64,000 nucleotides of DNA, from assembly GCA_948474755.1 (NCBI GenBank), contig CAOLHI010001313.1, forward strand, positions 62,001 through 126,000, read 5' to 3'. The DNA comes from Ctenosaura bakeri. Lineage: Eukaryota; Chordata; Lepidosauria; Squamata; Iguanidae. The position numbers and the translations under genes are program-made. Under the pieces are notes generated by a model that was given only the letters and a program-made list of their open reading frames with translations, was not told the origin of the DNA and made no database searches. Shown here piece by piece: positions 1 through 13,862 of the stretch; within the stretch, counting starts at the first letter, position 1, and each line of letters starts with the position of its first letter.

Positions 1-842
1 GCATGAATAATTTATCTATCTTTGGTTAAAAAAAAGAACTATATCATCACACCATGCAAACTGCTGATTGCAGTACTATTGAAATTTGACTTCTTTTGCT
101 TCTTTCTGTTTGGTCATAATTACACCAGTATGAACTGTAGCAGATCACTATGTGTGAAAAACAGAATAATCCTGATCATACATAAAGAGAATATAACTAT
201 ATGTATCATTTAAATTCTTTTCTTTTCTTGTCACATGAATTATATAGACATTTTTTCAGCCAGGAGCTGTGAACTTCTATTGCTTGCCCACGTAGGGCAA
301 TTTTAACCATTTAAATGAGACCACCTGCATATGCAAAATCTCTATGGACATCAGCACTCCAAGTTTGCTAATTATGTGAAAAGATGCAGATGACTGTCTT
401 AATGCTTCTTCATTGCAAGGAAGGACAGAAACCATAAAGTGTATTGACTCTTAACTTCAAAATGAAGGCCAAGCTTTCCTCTCCACTACCCCTGCATAGA
501 CAAATGGAGACAGTGCAATCAAATTTCAGCTAATTTTTCTTACGCTAAAACTGTCTAACAATTTTTGAAGTAATCCGTAGAGGATATAAGCATAACAAAT
601 TATTCCCTTTCCGTTTACACTGAATAGATTGTCAGAGAAGCCATTAAAATTTTAATTTAAATCAGACATGTTGTTATGAATACAAAAATAGAGTGCATGT
701 TTTGAATTGTTTTTACCATGCAAGTCTGAATAAACACGGAGGAGTTTGTTTTAGTCACCTGTACACGTCATCTTTGCTGATGTTACATTTCTGAAGTTTC
801 TTTTGTGGTGCTACTGCTTTAATTGTTTTTGGCTCATTGCAG
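1..842. other. Intron sequence at window start
   Basis: AT-rich unique sequence upstream of exon A. I see no exon with splice sites and no clear repeat. Short open frames here have no protein-like character. Confidence 0.5.
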
Positions 843-926
843 ATTTGGCAGAATTAATTGAAAAGTTTGTGCTACATCTTTCTGAAACACCATCGGAATG
901 TTACTTCAATAGCAGTGAAAATGAAG
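843..926 (+). CDS. TBC1D32: TBC1D32-like gene, internal exon A
   Basis: An 84-nt exon lies between a ...TTGCAG acceptor ending at 842 and a GTAATT donor at 927. It starts with two bases of a split codon, has 27 codons (LAELIEKF...NSSENE) and ends with one base, so the intron phase matches exon B exactly. It is a short acidic segment upstream of the C-terminal TBC-like domain. TBC1D32 (Broad-minded) is known as a ciliary protein of about 1,250 residues that acts with the kinase CDK20 in cilium assembly and Hedgehog signalling. The gene assignment rests mainly on the later exons, as this one is too short to identify alone. The window begins inside the preceding intron, so upstream exons are not seen. 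Confidence 0.7.
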
Positions 927-3900
927 GTAATTTTCTTCCCCAGTATTATTATTCTGGCTTGCATTAGTGAATTGAAAGGATGATAATTGCCAACTATCTT
1001 GTGCCTCAACTCGCACACTAACCAGTCACTTAGAGCTAAACAGAAGCAATAAAAAAAGCAAAGGATGTTCCACTGGTCTGATTGTCCCATTCTTTCGGTA
1101 GCCACTTTCATTTTTTTGGCTAAAGTCAGAAAGTGGGCTGTAATTATAATTAATACAGAGGAGTAGTAGGACAGTAGATCTCGCTGCTTTATGAGGAAGC
1201 TGGGTTAACGTTTCAGGCAGCTTACTTGTCTGCATGTGAGTTTTTCTTACATATACTTGATTTATGTATATTTATTAAATGTATATCCTCCCCTTTTCTC
1301 GAAAATATGACTCAGGGTGGCTTACAATTAAAATACAAGAGGTAAAATATGAGATGAATAAAAGCATTAAAAAATAAGACATGCTAACTAAAAATACGCT
1401 AATAAATGTCAATACAGGACTCACATTGTTAAAAGATCCTGCTGTAACAAAGATGCTTAGTTACAAAAAGACTTATTTGAATGAACGTTGTTTGTAGGTT
1501 TGTGGGAAGACAGTAAGAGGGAGTCAACCTAGCTTCCCCCAAATAGAGAGTTTACACCCTTTGAGCATCTAATGAGGAAGTCTTCTATTGCATCATCATC
1601 AGGCATGCTGCAGAGTTGTGATCACTCTCAAAGATCTCTATATTTTGGCAGTCTCGTACTACAAGAGAATGTGGTCCTTCAGATAGCTTGTATTCAATAC
1701 AAATAAGGTTTTATAGATCATAACAAGCACTTTGAAATGTATAGACTTCTTGGTGGTCTGGTTTACAAATTAGGCATGTCACCTGTACACTCAGATTAGG
1801 AGATTCTTCTGTGGAACAAATCCTATAGAAATGGGCATGATTTGAGCAAAACTTCTTCTGTTACAGAATCACAGAATCATAGAGTTAATGTGTAGTTCAC
1901 TTATGAACTGTGATGTTCTCAAATTTTCATAACACCACATTCACACGACTGGTTTACAGACTGGATGAGAGATCACTAAAATTTATGTTGTCTTGTGATC
2001 CATTCTTCTGCCTTTCTAAAAACAGTGATTCTTCTGTATAGAGAGCTAGGGAGAATTTCTTCGTCCTAATACATACATAATGATCCTGCTTCAGCTAATG
2101 TTTTTCAGGTTGCTGCAAGTATCCATATTGCAGTAAATTAAAAGGAAATATTTAATTTTATATTTTCAAAGGATTTTTTTCCCAGTATCTTTCACACCTC
2201 TGTTTTTCTCTTAAAAATACTGAGCAGTGCACCAATACCGCTTGCATTGTAATCCACACAATCATGGATCATAAGGAAGTTGGTATTAGGATACCCTATT
2301 TCTCAAATTATTTGTAAAAAGAATAGATGGATCTGGGTTTTATTAAACTGGTAGACTACCTGGTACAGTCAATATCATATATTGTCTACTTGGGCTAGGT
2401 TTCTGATAAGCAGAAGTGTAACAATAGTTTAGTTTAGTTTTTAATGAATAGAATATGTGTTTTATGAAAGTAGTTTCAGGACAATGCATTGATATTCAGT
2501 GTTACTGTGTTTCTGGAAATGAGAAATTGATTATCTTAAACTACAGCAGCTTTCTGAACACTTGAGTAGTTGAAATTAGAATAACACAATTCATCCAGCT
2601 GTTGTGAAATCTCTCAGGATTACAATCCATTATAAAATTTGCAAATCTGGAAAAATCAAATTAGTTCCAGTTAACGTTTTAAAGATGAGAAAGAATAACA
2701 AGCTAATATATTGACATTTATGCAGTTGAATTTCTAATTATAATAAACAATAGCAACCATTAACTCTGTATTGCCTGTCTGTGTTGCCTTGGGTGAAGAA
2801 TATACTTCAGTTTACTATAAAGAGAGAATTGAAAATCCAGACTCCAGAGTAATATGTGAATTTGTTATGACTATAATCCATTGTTACAAAATACTGAGCT
2901 ATATATAACTTTCTGTGTCATTCCTGGCTTCAGCTCACTATAACAGAACTGTCACTTTCAAAAGACATTAAAACTCTGCCTTTACTCTTGTGTTTCTTTT
3001 CTCATGGCTGTGTGATAGCTACCTGATGGCAGAGGTAAAGCTGATAGTACCAGGATCTTATTAGTTCCATTGGTGGTGTTCACATCATTTTGTCCACTAT
3101 AATAGTAGCTAACAGTTTTGGAAGTGTGCTACTTCCAAATGCAGATGAGGAGATCCCCATGATCTAATGTTTCTTCATAGAAGAGTAGGAGAGTTTTCCA
3201 GAACCCATTTTCCTGCAAAGTAATTTTCTCTGTGCTTGCTGTGCACACAAAAATAATAAGTCATATGGTAACTACTTTCAGTCTTAGGCTTCTCTTCCCT
3301 GCTGTCATTTCTTTGTAAAGGATCATGAAGAAACTGGGAAATATTTCTGCTCAGGAAAATGAAAATTGAGATTTTTGTGGCTTGTTCATCACTCTAAATT
3401 AATTCTGCTAGGTTGATTGGCCATTGTATTAAGAGAAAATGATGTCCTTATAACTTTGACAGCTCTTTTTTTAAGGCAAGAGGGGAGGAGAGGAGGGGAT
3501 GAAGAGAAGAGGAGGCATGTTACTGTTTCTCAGATTTTGTTCATGTTGTTTTCAAGTGAAAGCACTTCTGAACAACACTTCTGAACAGATAAAGTCTTAT
3601 ATAAAGTCCCATTGTCACAAAGCAAAACAATTACATATTGTAATATGAAATTCATGTTCCATTTGTGAATTGGCTACTATAAGAACTTTTTTTTTGTTAC
3701 ACCACAATGTTTTTATTTGCATGCTTGCCACTTGATTATATGGAGCTAACTGAGTTTTATATAATAAAAAGGTTATACTTTCTGGTGTTACTCTGTATGT
3801 TGTTTTTCCCTAATCCCTTAAACAGTTTGATTCAAACATTGAGGAATATTTATTTGTTAATAATCAGATAACTCACCTCAAAAAGACACTTTTAGTACTT

Positions 3901-6600
3901 GTAAATTTAGCATCACATTGGTAACTTCATGTCATACATATTTTGAGCTGAACATGTCTAATTCAATTAGATGTGGAACAGATACTTCACATTATTTTGT
4001 GCCTGCTTTGAAAAGTAGAAACAAAAACTCGTACTGTTAAGATACAGAATGCAATTTAACATCTTGCCTTTTATGTTTTAAAATTGCTTCAGCCTTGCCT
4101 GTAAGTAACTCAGTGTAGGACAGTTTTGCCCATTCTTTGAATAGAATCTAAAAATCCAATTACAGAAATGCATTTTAGTTAATATTTCAGCTGCGGGCAG
4201 AGTGTGGGGCTGACAAAACATTAGGGAAGTGGGCTTCTTCATCCTTTCGTATCAAAATAGGCAGATGCAAAGCATGACAACTGTGTTTCTCCTTTGTTCC
4301 ATCCCCACTTCTTAGGTTAGATAGAATACATACTGCTCATGTAAGTTCTACATGACAGCACCAAACAATGAGACTTCCATTGTGTAAGAGATAATCGTAT
4401 CTTGCACACTGACTAGGTGGTATCAAAAAATAGGAACAGTTTCTCCTGTTACTTTGTAATATAGGGTACAGAGGTCACCTTTAAGCAGCATTTTTTCTAC
4501 TGCTTATTTTGAGCAGAACTTCACTTAGTTTGAGATCCCAGCCAAACTATTATGGATGGGAATGCAACAAAATTCTTACAGGTCTACTTGAGGGTAAAGA
4601 AAGGAGGGTCTGTCTTTGTGGGCAGTGCACCCTGATCAAAGAGACACTGGATGTTTGATCAGGTCCAGAAACCAAGGCCTCAGTTTCCATTGCAGTAGGA
4701 CACAGTATGTCACTTATACCACGTTCCATCTGACCCTAAACTTAATCTGATCTGGTAGTCAACATAGCCCATCCTTCTGATTTGGAAGAAGTTGTCGCTA
4801 GATATCAAGAATATCTTTTTGAAACCCAAGAGAGGGGGTACGTGTTAATTAAAATGAATAAGTTGAATGTGCATATATGTTATACTTCTTTGATGAAGAT
4901 AGTCTGGCTTAATTATTCTCCTTAGAGGTCTGTGTTTTCAGAACAGAGGATGTGGATAGAGTTATCATTATCCATTATTGTTATAGTACTTCAGCACAAG
5001 TTCTCAACAGAAATGTAGTCAGAGTACTGACAGTCATCACATCATAAAGTTAAGTATGAATTTAAGATAACATTCAATTTACTATTTCAGTTTTTTCTTT
5101 AAAAAATTAATTACATATGGTCTGTGCAATTTTTATTTCTTTTGGAACTATGAGGTGATTCTCTGACCTGTGCTTACATCCTTTCCCTAAACTAGGCAGC
5201 TTGGATCTGCTGCCATAGCATATTTTATTCGTTCTGTTTAACTATAGTACCTGTTTCACTCCTTCATCTGATTGGCAGTTCAATTGCCTTTTGTGAGGAG
5301 AAAATGGTTTTCTTATTGAGAAAATTGATCCTTTGATGCTTTTGTCCTGAAAGCCACAGTATTTCAAGATGTTTTAATGAAATAGATTTCACATCAATTT
5401 TGTAGAAAATTAAATAATGCATCTTGAATAAACAACGGGAAATATTGTTCATCATTACAGTTGCAACTCCCATACCTTTTCCCCTTTCCAGAAGAATAGT
5501 TTATCTTCTAATATGTTAAAAAGTGTAATGAACCTTAAGGTTTGTACAGCCATATTTTAAACTAGCTGAGTATGTTAGGTCTATAAAAAATGTTAAGAAC
5601 TGCCTTGATGGGCTAGACTAGTGATTTGCTCATTACTCAGTTAAGGGTTAGGGTTTATTTCTGTTACTTACATTAATGAAGGCAATTCGGTCCCCTGAAA
5701 ATTTCAGCCATTATAAGACTGAAAATTTTGTTACTGATAAGAATGGCATCTGATGAGCTAGTAGTGTGAAATAATGGCACCCACAATACTTTGCAAAAGT
5801 ATTCACTCTCTACTTTGACTGCAAGGCTGCTACAAGGACTTATGATAGGAGTTCTGTTTCTAATGGCTGCAGCCTTGATCACCGGTGGAAGGGGTTTGGA
5901 AATATCATCCCTTTTCACTCTGGTCTGATCTCCTTCACTCAGTCCAGCTGCTGACTCTTAAGATGGACTTGGTGGGAATTTACATGGTTTTAAAACTATA
6001 TAATCTTACTGAATACAGAGCAGTTATGGACCATTAACTCTTAAGTTACAAATTCAGAACTGCAATACTGAATGCCTGCCATAGTTTTTTTTTAAAGGGG
6101 AGATTTTCTTTTCCTACAAAATTAAATGAACTCTATAGAAGCAGTCAAGTCTGCTAAAATTGAAATTCCAGTGCAGAGAACAAACTGTATGGTTTAGCTC
6201 ATAGGAGGATTTCTGCAATTATTCAATGAGACTCAGATGTTTCATAATGAAATAAGACGGGAGTATTTTGCTGATTTCAGGTACTGATCTCAGTATCTGC
6301 TGATCTCAGAACTGAATCTGAGCATGAAAAAAAGAAGGCAGTGCCTGGATGCATGGAGAGTAAGATGTTAGCATCTATCTTTGGTGATACTGTTCATTAT
6401 GGTTTGTGATTGGGGGATAGGGTGGGGTATGTTAAGGCAGCAGCCTTAGATTCCATTTTTTCCCCCACTAGGTAGCTTGTGAACCAGTATGAGATAGCCA
6501 TACCTCTGGTCTTAACTAACAGGTTAACTAACAGGTTATACAAATATCTGTTCAGTAGTAAAATATGGTTACAATGTTCAGGGGTCACCACATTAGTTGC
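927..6600. other. Intron A-B, proximal part
   Basis: Apart from an L2-like tail near 1275-1400, this is AT-rich sequence in which I recognise no coding exon or element. A purine-rich GGGGAGGAGAGG block lies near 3481-3515. The short open frames contain no family motifs. Confidence 0.5.
1275..1400 (-). repeat. L2-like LINE 3' tail, antisense
   Basis: TATATCCTCCCC.TTTCTC followed by CAGGGTGGCTTACAAT and an A/T-rich run is the reverse complement of the GTAAGCC.CCTTGAGT...GGATATAAAT tail seen in sense at 63015-63075. This tail is common at the 3' end of reptile L2-type LINEs. The family name is from memory. Confidence 0.5.
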
Positions 6601-6607
6601 AGCAAAA

Positions 6608-6700
6608 CTAACAGATAATCTTGTGATACCTTAAAGAATAACAAATTTTATTCTGGCATGGGCCTCTATGTATAGCAGCCTACATCAGCAACATGGAGTT
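6608..6700 (-). repeat. Ancient interspersed repeat, antisense
   Basis: The reverse complement reads GCCAGAATAAAATTTGTTAT then TCTTTAAGGTATCACAAGAT. It resembles the GAAAGCTTA...TTAGTCTCTAAGGTGC.ACAAG motif of an old amniote repeat, also present in sense at 15730-15795. I do not assign a family name. Confidence 0.45.
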
Positions 6701-7029
6701 GTGAGATAATTGATACCCATGCTTGAATGAGGGGTTGCATTTGTGGGGAAATCTAGAGAGGTTTGGGTGAACTGGAATGCAGTGTTTATTACCTGACTAA
6801 TTGTTAAGAAAATGATGAGTGGTAACACAAATATTGTTACATAGCTGGGTTGGCAAATACATATAATGTGATAATTGTCACTACCGTGTTCCTTTCTGTT
6901 ACAAATAGACACATTCTAAGTTTTTAAAAAGTTACATTAGTAAGTGATAAACTTCAGACCAATTGTATGTCTGAAAACCTATATCTCCTCTCTTGACTTT
7001 AACCTAATGTTCTCAGGGAAGGGCTTTCC

Positions 7030-7290
7030 CTTGATCCCACCATTGGGAGTGCACATACGAGGGTGTTTTCAGTGGCTGCTCCCAGGCTGTGGAATTCTCT
7101 TCCCCAGAACACTTGGCTGGTATCTCTGCTCTCCTTCTGCCAGCAGGCAAAGACCTTTTATTAAAGCAGGCCTTGAGCATTTAAATTGTACAGAGTGCTC
7201 TTTAAAGGGGCACATGCTGTACTTTTATCCCTACTATGTTACTTAAATACTTTTATTCTATTTTAAACTAGGAGTGTTTTAATGGCATAG
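7030..7290 (+). mobile_element. L2 LINE ORF2 C-terminal fragment
   Basis: The + strand encodes FSVAAPRLWNSLPQ and a LLSF...QAKTF motif, a degenerate form of the A.RLWNSLP...LSFRRQ.KTFLFR end typical of L2-clade ORF2. Frame breaks separate the motifs. A 3' UTR-like A/T-rich tail follows. It is a dead fragment inside the intron between exons A and B. Confidence 0.65.
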
Positions 7291-7494
7291 TTTATTTAGT
7301 TGGATTTTTAAATATTTTTTCATCAGGTTTTTAGCTATATCTTGGGTTTTATGTTAGGAGAAAGCTGAGATTATAAATTAAATAAAATTAATATATTTTA
7401 AGGTTGTTAGAGCCATCTTAATGATAACCTGTAAATTACAGTAAATTAGGCTGCCATGCTGGGTACAGAGTGAACTTGAGTGAAACAGAAGAGC

Positions 7495-8176
7495 AGTGCA
7501 CTGTTCTGTTTATACATGTGAAAAGGTTCTAGGAGTCTTAGTAGACCTAAAACTGAAGATGAGTCAGCAGTGTGATGCAGCAGCTAAAAAAGTGAATGTG
7601 ATTCTGGGCTACATCAATAGGATTATAGTGTCTAGGTCAAGGGAAGTGATAGTACCACTCTACTCTGCTTTGGTCAGACCCCACATGGAATACTGCATCC
7701 AGTTTGGGGCACCACAGTTCAGGAAGCATATTGACAAGTTGGAATATGTCCAGAGGACATGTAGAAGGCCTGGAAATCATGCCCTGTGAGAACCAGCATA
7801 GGAAGCTGGATATGTTTAGCCTGGAGAAGAGAGGTTAAGAGGAGACATGATAGCTGTACTTAAATATTTGAGGGGATGTCATATGGAGGATGGAGCAAAG
7901 CTATTTCCTGCTGCTTCAGAAACTAAGACACAGAGCAGTGGCTTCAAATTTCAGGAAAAGAGATTCCATCTAAACATTAAGAAGAACTTCCTGATAGTAA
8001 GATCAGTTTGACAGTGGAATATGCTGCCTCAGAGTGTGGTGGAATCTCCTTTAGAGGTTTGTCTAAAAGAGGCTGGATGACTATGTGTCAGGACTGCTTT
8101 GATGGTGTATTCTTTTATGTTAATAGGTTAGACTTGCTGAACCTTGTGGTCTCTTCCAGCTCTATGATTCTATGAG
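7495..8176 (+). mobile_element. CR1 LINE 3' fragment
   Basis: The frame reads [12 protein letters not shown], then [20 protein letters not shown] and YC.QFGAPQF, matching the C-terminal part of CR1 reverse transcriptase seen intact at 28.3-29.9 kb. The 3' UTR continues to the CR1 end TCTTCCAGCTCTATGATTCT at 8151-8170. It is 5' truncated, as is usual for CR1, with several frameshifts in the second half. Confidence 0.9.
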
Positions 8177-8432
8177 CTAATGATTCTTTATGGCTAGCTT
8201 TCAATTTGAATGTTGGAATTCTGTTTTTAAAAGTAATGCCACAAGTAGTTATAAATACAGGCTTATTATCACTGTATAAACTGTTTCACTATTTTCAGTT
8301 ATAAATTGTTTCCAGATATTTATCATTTAAATATATTTGAGATCATAAAATGTTACTTGGTTTTATTTGAAACTACATTTGTAAATTCTGTCTCTCTATA
8401 TATTATATGAATATTTTCCATTTGGTTTTCAG

Positions 8433-8499
8433 CTGAAGCAAATGTGGAGATAAAAAGCCTTTCTTCTATGCAGCAGCTTGGCATTAAAATGACCATCAG
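8433..8499 (+). CDS. TBC1D32: TBC1D32-like gene, internal exon B
   Basis: A 67-nt exon has a pyrimidine-rich acceptor (TTTGGTTTTCAG, ending 8432) and a GTACAC donor at 8500. Its first two bases complete an Ala codon begun by exon A. It encodes EANVEIKSLSSMQQLGIKMTI plus two bases of the next codon. The other frames contain stops. The 7.5-kb intron before it holds L2 and CR1 fragments. The exon has no recognisable motif of its own; its support is the exact splice signals and the phase match to both neighbours. Confidence 0.7.
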
Positions 8500-8925
8500 G
8501 TACACTGGTTCACAATATGCCTCTTCAATATTTATAAAATGTTTAGTGTTCTATGTTCTGACTTCAGTTATATTGAATGTATCAGTTTTCCATCAAAACG
8601 TGATCATTAAATCTAATTAATTTTGTGATTTTTGTTTTTTTGAAGGTAGCACATCTATACCACAAAACTAAGTGGCTTCTGTATTTACACACTAATTTAT
8701 GCTTTTGCTTTGTTACTGCTACAGTACCTTGCAGTTCAGATAAATCACCCTTGGTTTTTCTTGAATGCATGTAAGAACTTGGAAATTCAGGAAAGAGGAG
8801 GATGGTATGCTCAGGCAACATCAGACTAAAGCAAATATATAGTTGTCCAGATATTAATCCCTATTCAGGAATAAAGTTAATGTTAAATGATCTGTAACTA
8901 ACGTTTGGCAACTGGGTATATTAAA

Positions 8926-9123
8926 TGTTGTTCTTGTTTTGTGCTGATTTATAGTGACCCTAAGGTGAACTCATCACAGGGTTTTCTTATCAAGATTTGT
9001 TCAGAGGGGCAACAGAATATATAACTTGCCCAAAGTCACCCGAGTGAGTTTCCGTGGCTGAACAGGGATTTGAACTCTGGTTGACCAAGTTGTAGTCCAA
9101 CCACTACTCTGTGCTGGTTCTCA
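8926..9123 (-). mobile_element. tRNA-derived SINE, antisense
   Basis: It begins GTTGTTCTTGTTTTGTGCTG, then ATAGTGACCCTAAGGTGA, GTTTTCTTATCAAGATTTGT and GGGATTTGAACTCTGGTTGA, and ends ...TCCAACCACTACTCTGTGCTGG. In reverse this is the common reptile SINE with a tRNA-like head (box-B-like GGTTCAAAT) and a GTCGGAAACGACTTGAAGGCA-type tail. Confidence 0.8.
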
Positions 9124-11940
9124 CTGTAGTGTACATTACTTTTAATCAAACATGTTTAATATAGTAAGGTTGTCTGCTTTAGAACAAATGGAGCAATACC
9201 CAAGACATTCTCAGAATGGCAGGAGGATCAATCTGTGTACATCTGGGTTTCACCCCTGTGTGCCATCCACAAAGCAGGAGCCTACCCAGTCAGGTTTTGA
9301 ATCTACTAACCATCCAGATCTTCCCTTCCCTTGTCCTGGATGGCTATGGGATGTCAAGGAGGAGCAATCAACACCCACCCACCCACTCCCAAAAAATAAT
9401 GAAAGCAAAATAGATAGGGAAGGTTAGGCTAGGGAATTAAAGTGACTGGGTCGGCAAGAGCCTCAGTGGACTGAACTGAAAAAGAAGCTTGGAGGCTCCG
9501 GCTCTGTGTCTGGCACGGGGGGGGCGGTGAGGGGTAGTGAAACCTAGACGTATGTGGCTTGCTCCTCCAGATATCCCAGAATGAAGATTCATGTAAGTAC
9601 CAACTTCTCATTTTCTGGTGAGAAACTGGAAAGAAATATCATGGCTATTAAAAACATGATCCTAATAACAAATTTTTGGTATAAATTGTCAGAAAAAGCT
9701 GGGGTAGCATGCCATAAACAGGAGCATGACCCACAGTCTGGCTGTGCTTAAAAGCAAGGAAAAACCTTGAACAGTCCCAGAAAGCTGCCAGTAAATGAGG
9801 CCACGCAGTGTAGTCTAATTACTACTCAGTTTATTGTAGAGCAAAAGCTTGAAAGAACATGTTTAGCAAAAACCTCTAAGTAAAATCTATCGAATACAGC
9901 AGAGGGAAAAACAGCGTACAGCAAAACGAAGAGAATGCAGAATGGAAAGGAAGAAGAACCTGCCCGTTCTAGGCAGCCCCTTTTGTATAGGCTTGTCAAC
10001 ATGTTACGGTGGGAACATAGTTCTTTACAGACATAGCAATACATGTATGAGACACAGCAATATGAGAAGCACATTGGCTCCCAGCGAGCGCCTTATCTTG
10101 ACTTGCTGCAGCTGGGAAACAGCTAGGAATTTTACAACTGATTACTATGGCAGCGCAGACAACAAGACAGTTAACCCTTACTCACTGAAACAGACAGAGC
10201 TTTCTGTGGCTGTGTGTGTCAACACAACTATTACTAGTTTTAGAAATAATTCAATAGTTTGTTGTTGTTTCCTTTTACTTTTTATTGGTTCAGATGAAAA
10301 GTGGTTCCTAAACTAAAGCTTTGCATACTTTCCAATTATAGCACTTTGATAACATTTTAATTGCCATAGCTCCTTCCTGTACCTGGAATTTGTCAGCTGA
10401 GGCTACAGTTCCTAGAATTCCATAGGATGGATTCATGGCAGTTAAAATGGTTTCAAGTAGCTGTAATTGGGTGATGTGGAAGATACCTTTGTTACATCTT
10501 TTCCCTGTATGAAGTGAGTGGCATCACTAATTATCTGTTTCTGATATGAACACAGATTCTTCTCTTTGTTGAATAGTAACAAGGATTACTTTAATATATT
10601 TGTTTGTTAATATATTTATTCAGATTACCTTCAAAAGACATATAATTTTTATGTAACATAAAACAAACTGATATATGATCTTAGTATCTTTCTGTTCACA
10701 CTTTCTGTGCATACACTGTGGACTTCAGTGCACCATAGACATAGTGTCCTTATAATGAGAGATGTACATAGAATATAAGACTCATGCCCCCCACCTCATG
10801 ATATATGCACAAGCATGTTAAGTCATTGTGGGGAATGGGAGAAGCTGTATATGCCTTTTATATTGGTCTTCTCTGTCAAATGGGTATATCTATCATATGG
10901 TCCTTGTACCGCTATAGCACAAAAATTGTGGACCAATGGGATGGATCTCCATGATAATTATATAGGATGTCAACAAACAAGAAAATAATCCCTGAACACA
11001 TCTTTGGATGTAGATTCTTTATGATTTGCTAGTGGTTTAGGAATGATGTCTTGTTTAAATGACAAAGATTCATACATTAGATCAAGCTTTTGCTCTGTGA
11101 AAGCAGTAGAAAGTGGTGGATCCATGCATTCTGTAGTGCATTTCATTTATTACTTATTACGGTCACAAAGCAGTGTGCTTCTGTAGGTCAGCTCTATGGT
11201 TTCCTTGTGGTTTGAGGGTAATTCAATATTCAATCCATCGAATTGTTTGAGGTTCTATTTTAATTCTGTCTGATCCAAAAATGGAGAAGAGGGGTAGTTG
11301 GATTTTTTAAAAAAAACCAAACAAACAAACCCTAGAGCTTAAAAAAATGGGAAACAAGAGCCACACATACACACTTTCACTCATACTAACCAAACATGTA
11401 ACTGTCAATGAAGGAGAATCCCAAGCATGAGGGGAGGAGGGGGAAAGAAAGGAAAAGAGAAAGATCAAAATGGAGGAGAGAGAAGAAAAAGCGAGGTGGA
11501 GAGAAAGCAGAGGTGGAAAAGAAAACTCAGAGGTAATGAACATCTCATAGCTAGATTTGTCATGGTAGAACTTACATGAAGAGAAGTCCTAATGGTAACA
11601 ACTTCCATAATAAAAAAATGTTCTAAATGAATTAAATTTCTTTAAAAAAAGTTTTCAACACTCTAGGCTTTAGCATCAAGCACAGAAGGTAGTCCAAACA
11701 AGATCACTAGGTTCTGAATAGCAAGAAAGAAAATCTCATAACAGCATAGCTACTGAACATGCCTCTCTGGGCCCTGATTGATATATACCAAATGAGAATT
11801 CAAGAGTGCTCTTGATTTAAAATTGCACCATAGTTTAGGAAAAGAAAGAGTCTCTCTATATATGTAGGGCCTGCACCCTTGTAGAGTTACTAGAAATCCT
11901 GTGAATTTTGCATGAAATATAAAACAAGAATTTATTGCTT

Positions 11941-12188
11941 GTATTGTTATTGTTGGTACATACACACAGACACACACACCTTCAAGTTGCCTGTTGACTT
12001 ATAGTAACCCTGTGAATTTCATAGGGCTTTCTTAGTCAAGGAATACTTAGAGGTAGTTTCTTCCTCTGAAATAAAGCTTAGAGCACCTGGTATTCATTGG
12101 CAGTCTCTCATCCAAATACTAACCAAGGCTGACCCTGCCTAGCTTCGAAGTTCAGGCAGAATCTAGTGCTTTTAGGATATTTAGGCCA
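11941..12188 (-). mobile_element. 5S rRNA-derived SINE, antisense
   Basis: The left part is the shared SINE tail (TTCAAGTTGCCTGTTGACTT, ATAGTAACCCTGTGAATT). The right part, CATCCAAATACTAACCAAGG and TGACCCTGCCTAGCTTCGAA, is the reverse complement of the end of 5S rRNA. A 5S-derived head on a tRNA-SINE-type tail defines a SINE3-like element. It is not a 5S gene: it is degenerate and lacks the 5' end. Confidence 0.8.
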
Positions 12189-13862
12189 ATTTATTCCCAT
12201 AAGTTTTTTTCTCATAGAAAGGCGTGTCTTTTAAAGAGTTCTCATTTTTTAAGAAAATGTCCTTACTCTAAAACATTTATAGAATACGTTGTTATTTTGT
12301 CATAGTTTGTTCTAGTGTGAGTAATGAAGGGATGAAATATACGTACTTATTAAAATCATACTATAGCAGATGATTTAAAAAGTCCATATTAATCATGTTG
12401 AAACCAAGTAATCTTCCTCTTCGTACTCAAATACTCTTTCTTTCAGTGAAACTATATCTACATTATAACTTGTATGTGTTTACATTTTATTTTTGTTTCC
12501 TTGAATTACTTCAATGATATTAATCCATTAATTTAGCATATTGTGATTTTAAATCTTAGGATAAGAATAAGGAGGTGGAATTTACGTCTTTTATGTGTCC
12601 TCGTCCATTATTGTTGTTGCTTTAGTATTTTATAAAAAATACAAAATCATATTCTCCCATTTTTTTCTTTACCTCCCCAAGCCTTTGTATATCCACAAGG
12701 AATCCAAATAATATATCTTGCATTTCCAAATAGTTTTTCCTCATGCTACGATTCTTGATTTGTTTTATTTTATGCTATGTTAATTTAATTTGGTTTATTA
12801 TTGTGAAGAAACAGATTGAGGCACATGATAGTGTAAAGACAGTGGAATTGTTTTGACAATTTGCATCGGGAAATGTATCAGGATATTGTTGGTTGTGCAA
12901 ATTTCTGTTCTGTTTTGATGTTTTGCTTTAAGAATGACAGTGTGCATAGTTCAAATAGATGAAAAAGGCACACTGAATCTCCATGTGTACCCACACATAT
13001 ATAGATGGTTAAAGAAAGTGCTAGGGTTCAAAAAACACAATTTGGTTGTTTTTGTCATGCATTGAGCTTTGCCTGTTTATATTGTGGTCAGACTCTAGTT
13101 AAAGATGCAAACGTACATTCTGATGTGCATTCAACATCTTTTTTCCATTCATACCTAGCTTGAGCCTTTGTATCCCTCTGCTGTTGATGGATTCCCCTTT
13201 GAAGTTAGAAAGTTTGGGATTAAAATGTTTTTTAGTGAAACAACAATACCCAAACTGTAAATTGCATCTAGCAGATTACACATCTATAATGGAGAGAGAA
13301 AAGTTAGTGAACGATCTGAGTCTTTAAATCTTTTGTTATCTCACAGAAATTACTAACATGTCTGGATCATGTTCAATGGATAAACTGTTTCTCTGTGGTC
13401 ACCTTGGAATCAAATATGAAAAGACAGCTTCACAAGAACCTTGAAACTACTTCAAAAAGCCTAGCTGCTTTTAATCAATGATTGGAGGGACTGAAAAATA
13501 CTAGTGACGTGACATGGTTGGGAGTTCAGGGGAAAAAAGATTAAAAATACTATTGGGTTGCTGTAGCAGCTCCCTGGATAGGAGGTATTGTCTTTTGTAG
13601 GCCATTTTGATAGTGGACTACATAGTATTACTTGGCCTGAAAATGCCTGCAAAGTAACAAACAAGTAGATGCAGACATATTTCTAACTGAAGATATAGTC
13701 TAAATATAACAGTTACTGCTGCCTAAGAGAAAACTTTTTCCAGTGGGGTACAGATTACTCACACTAATATCTGAGGTACTCTAGTTGATTAAAAATTAAT
13801 ATTTAAGTGAAAATGTGTTTTTGCTTTTGGTTGAAGCTTCTATTTTTTATTTTTTATTTTAG

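Larger units (their letters stand above)
8500..13862. other. Intron B-C
   Basis: It contains the SINEs at 8926 and 11941 and otherwise mostly unique AT-rich sequence. A segment at 10380-10470 (GTTCCTAGAATTCCATAGGA ... GTTAAAATGGTTTCAA) resembles internal parts of the short MITEs seen at 43 and 52 kb, but no termini are visible. Purine-rich 11410-11530 has no coding character. Confidence 0.5.

Noticed and set aside
5641..5656. Telomere-like TTAGGG repeats
   Set aside because: Only about two units, expected by chance.
11980..12190. 5S rRNA gene
   Set aside because: Only the 3' part of 5S is present, diverged and joined to a SINE tail.
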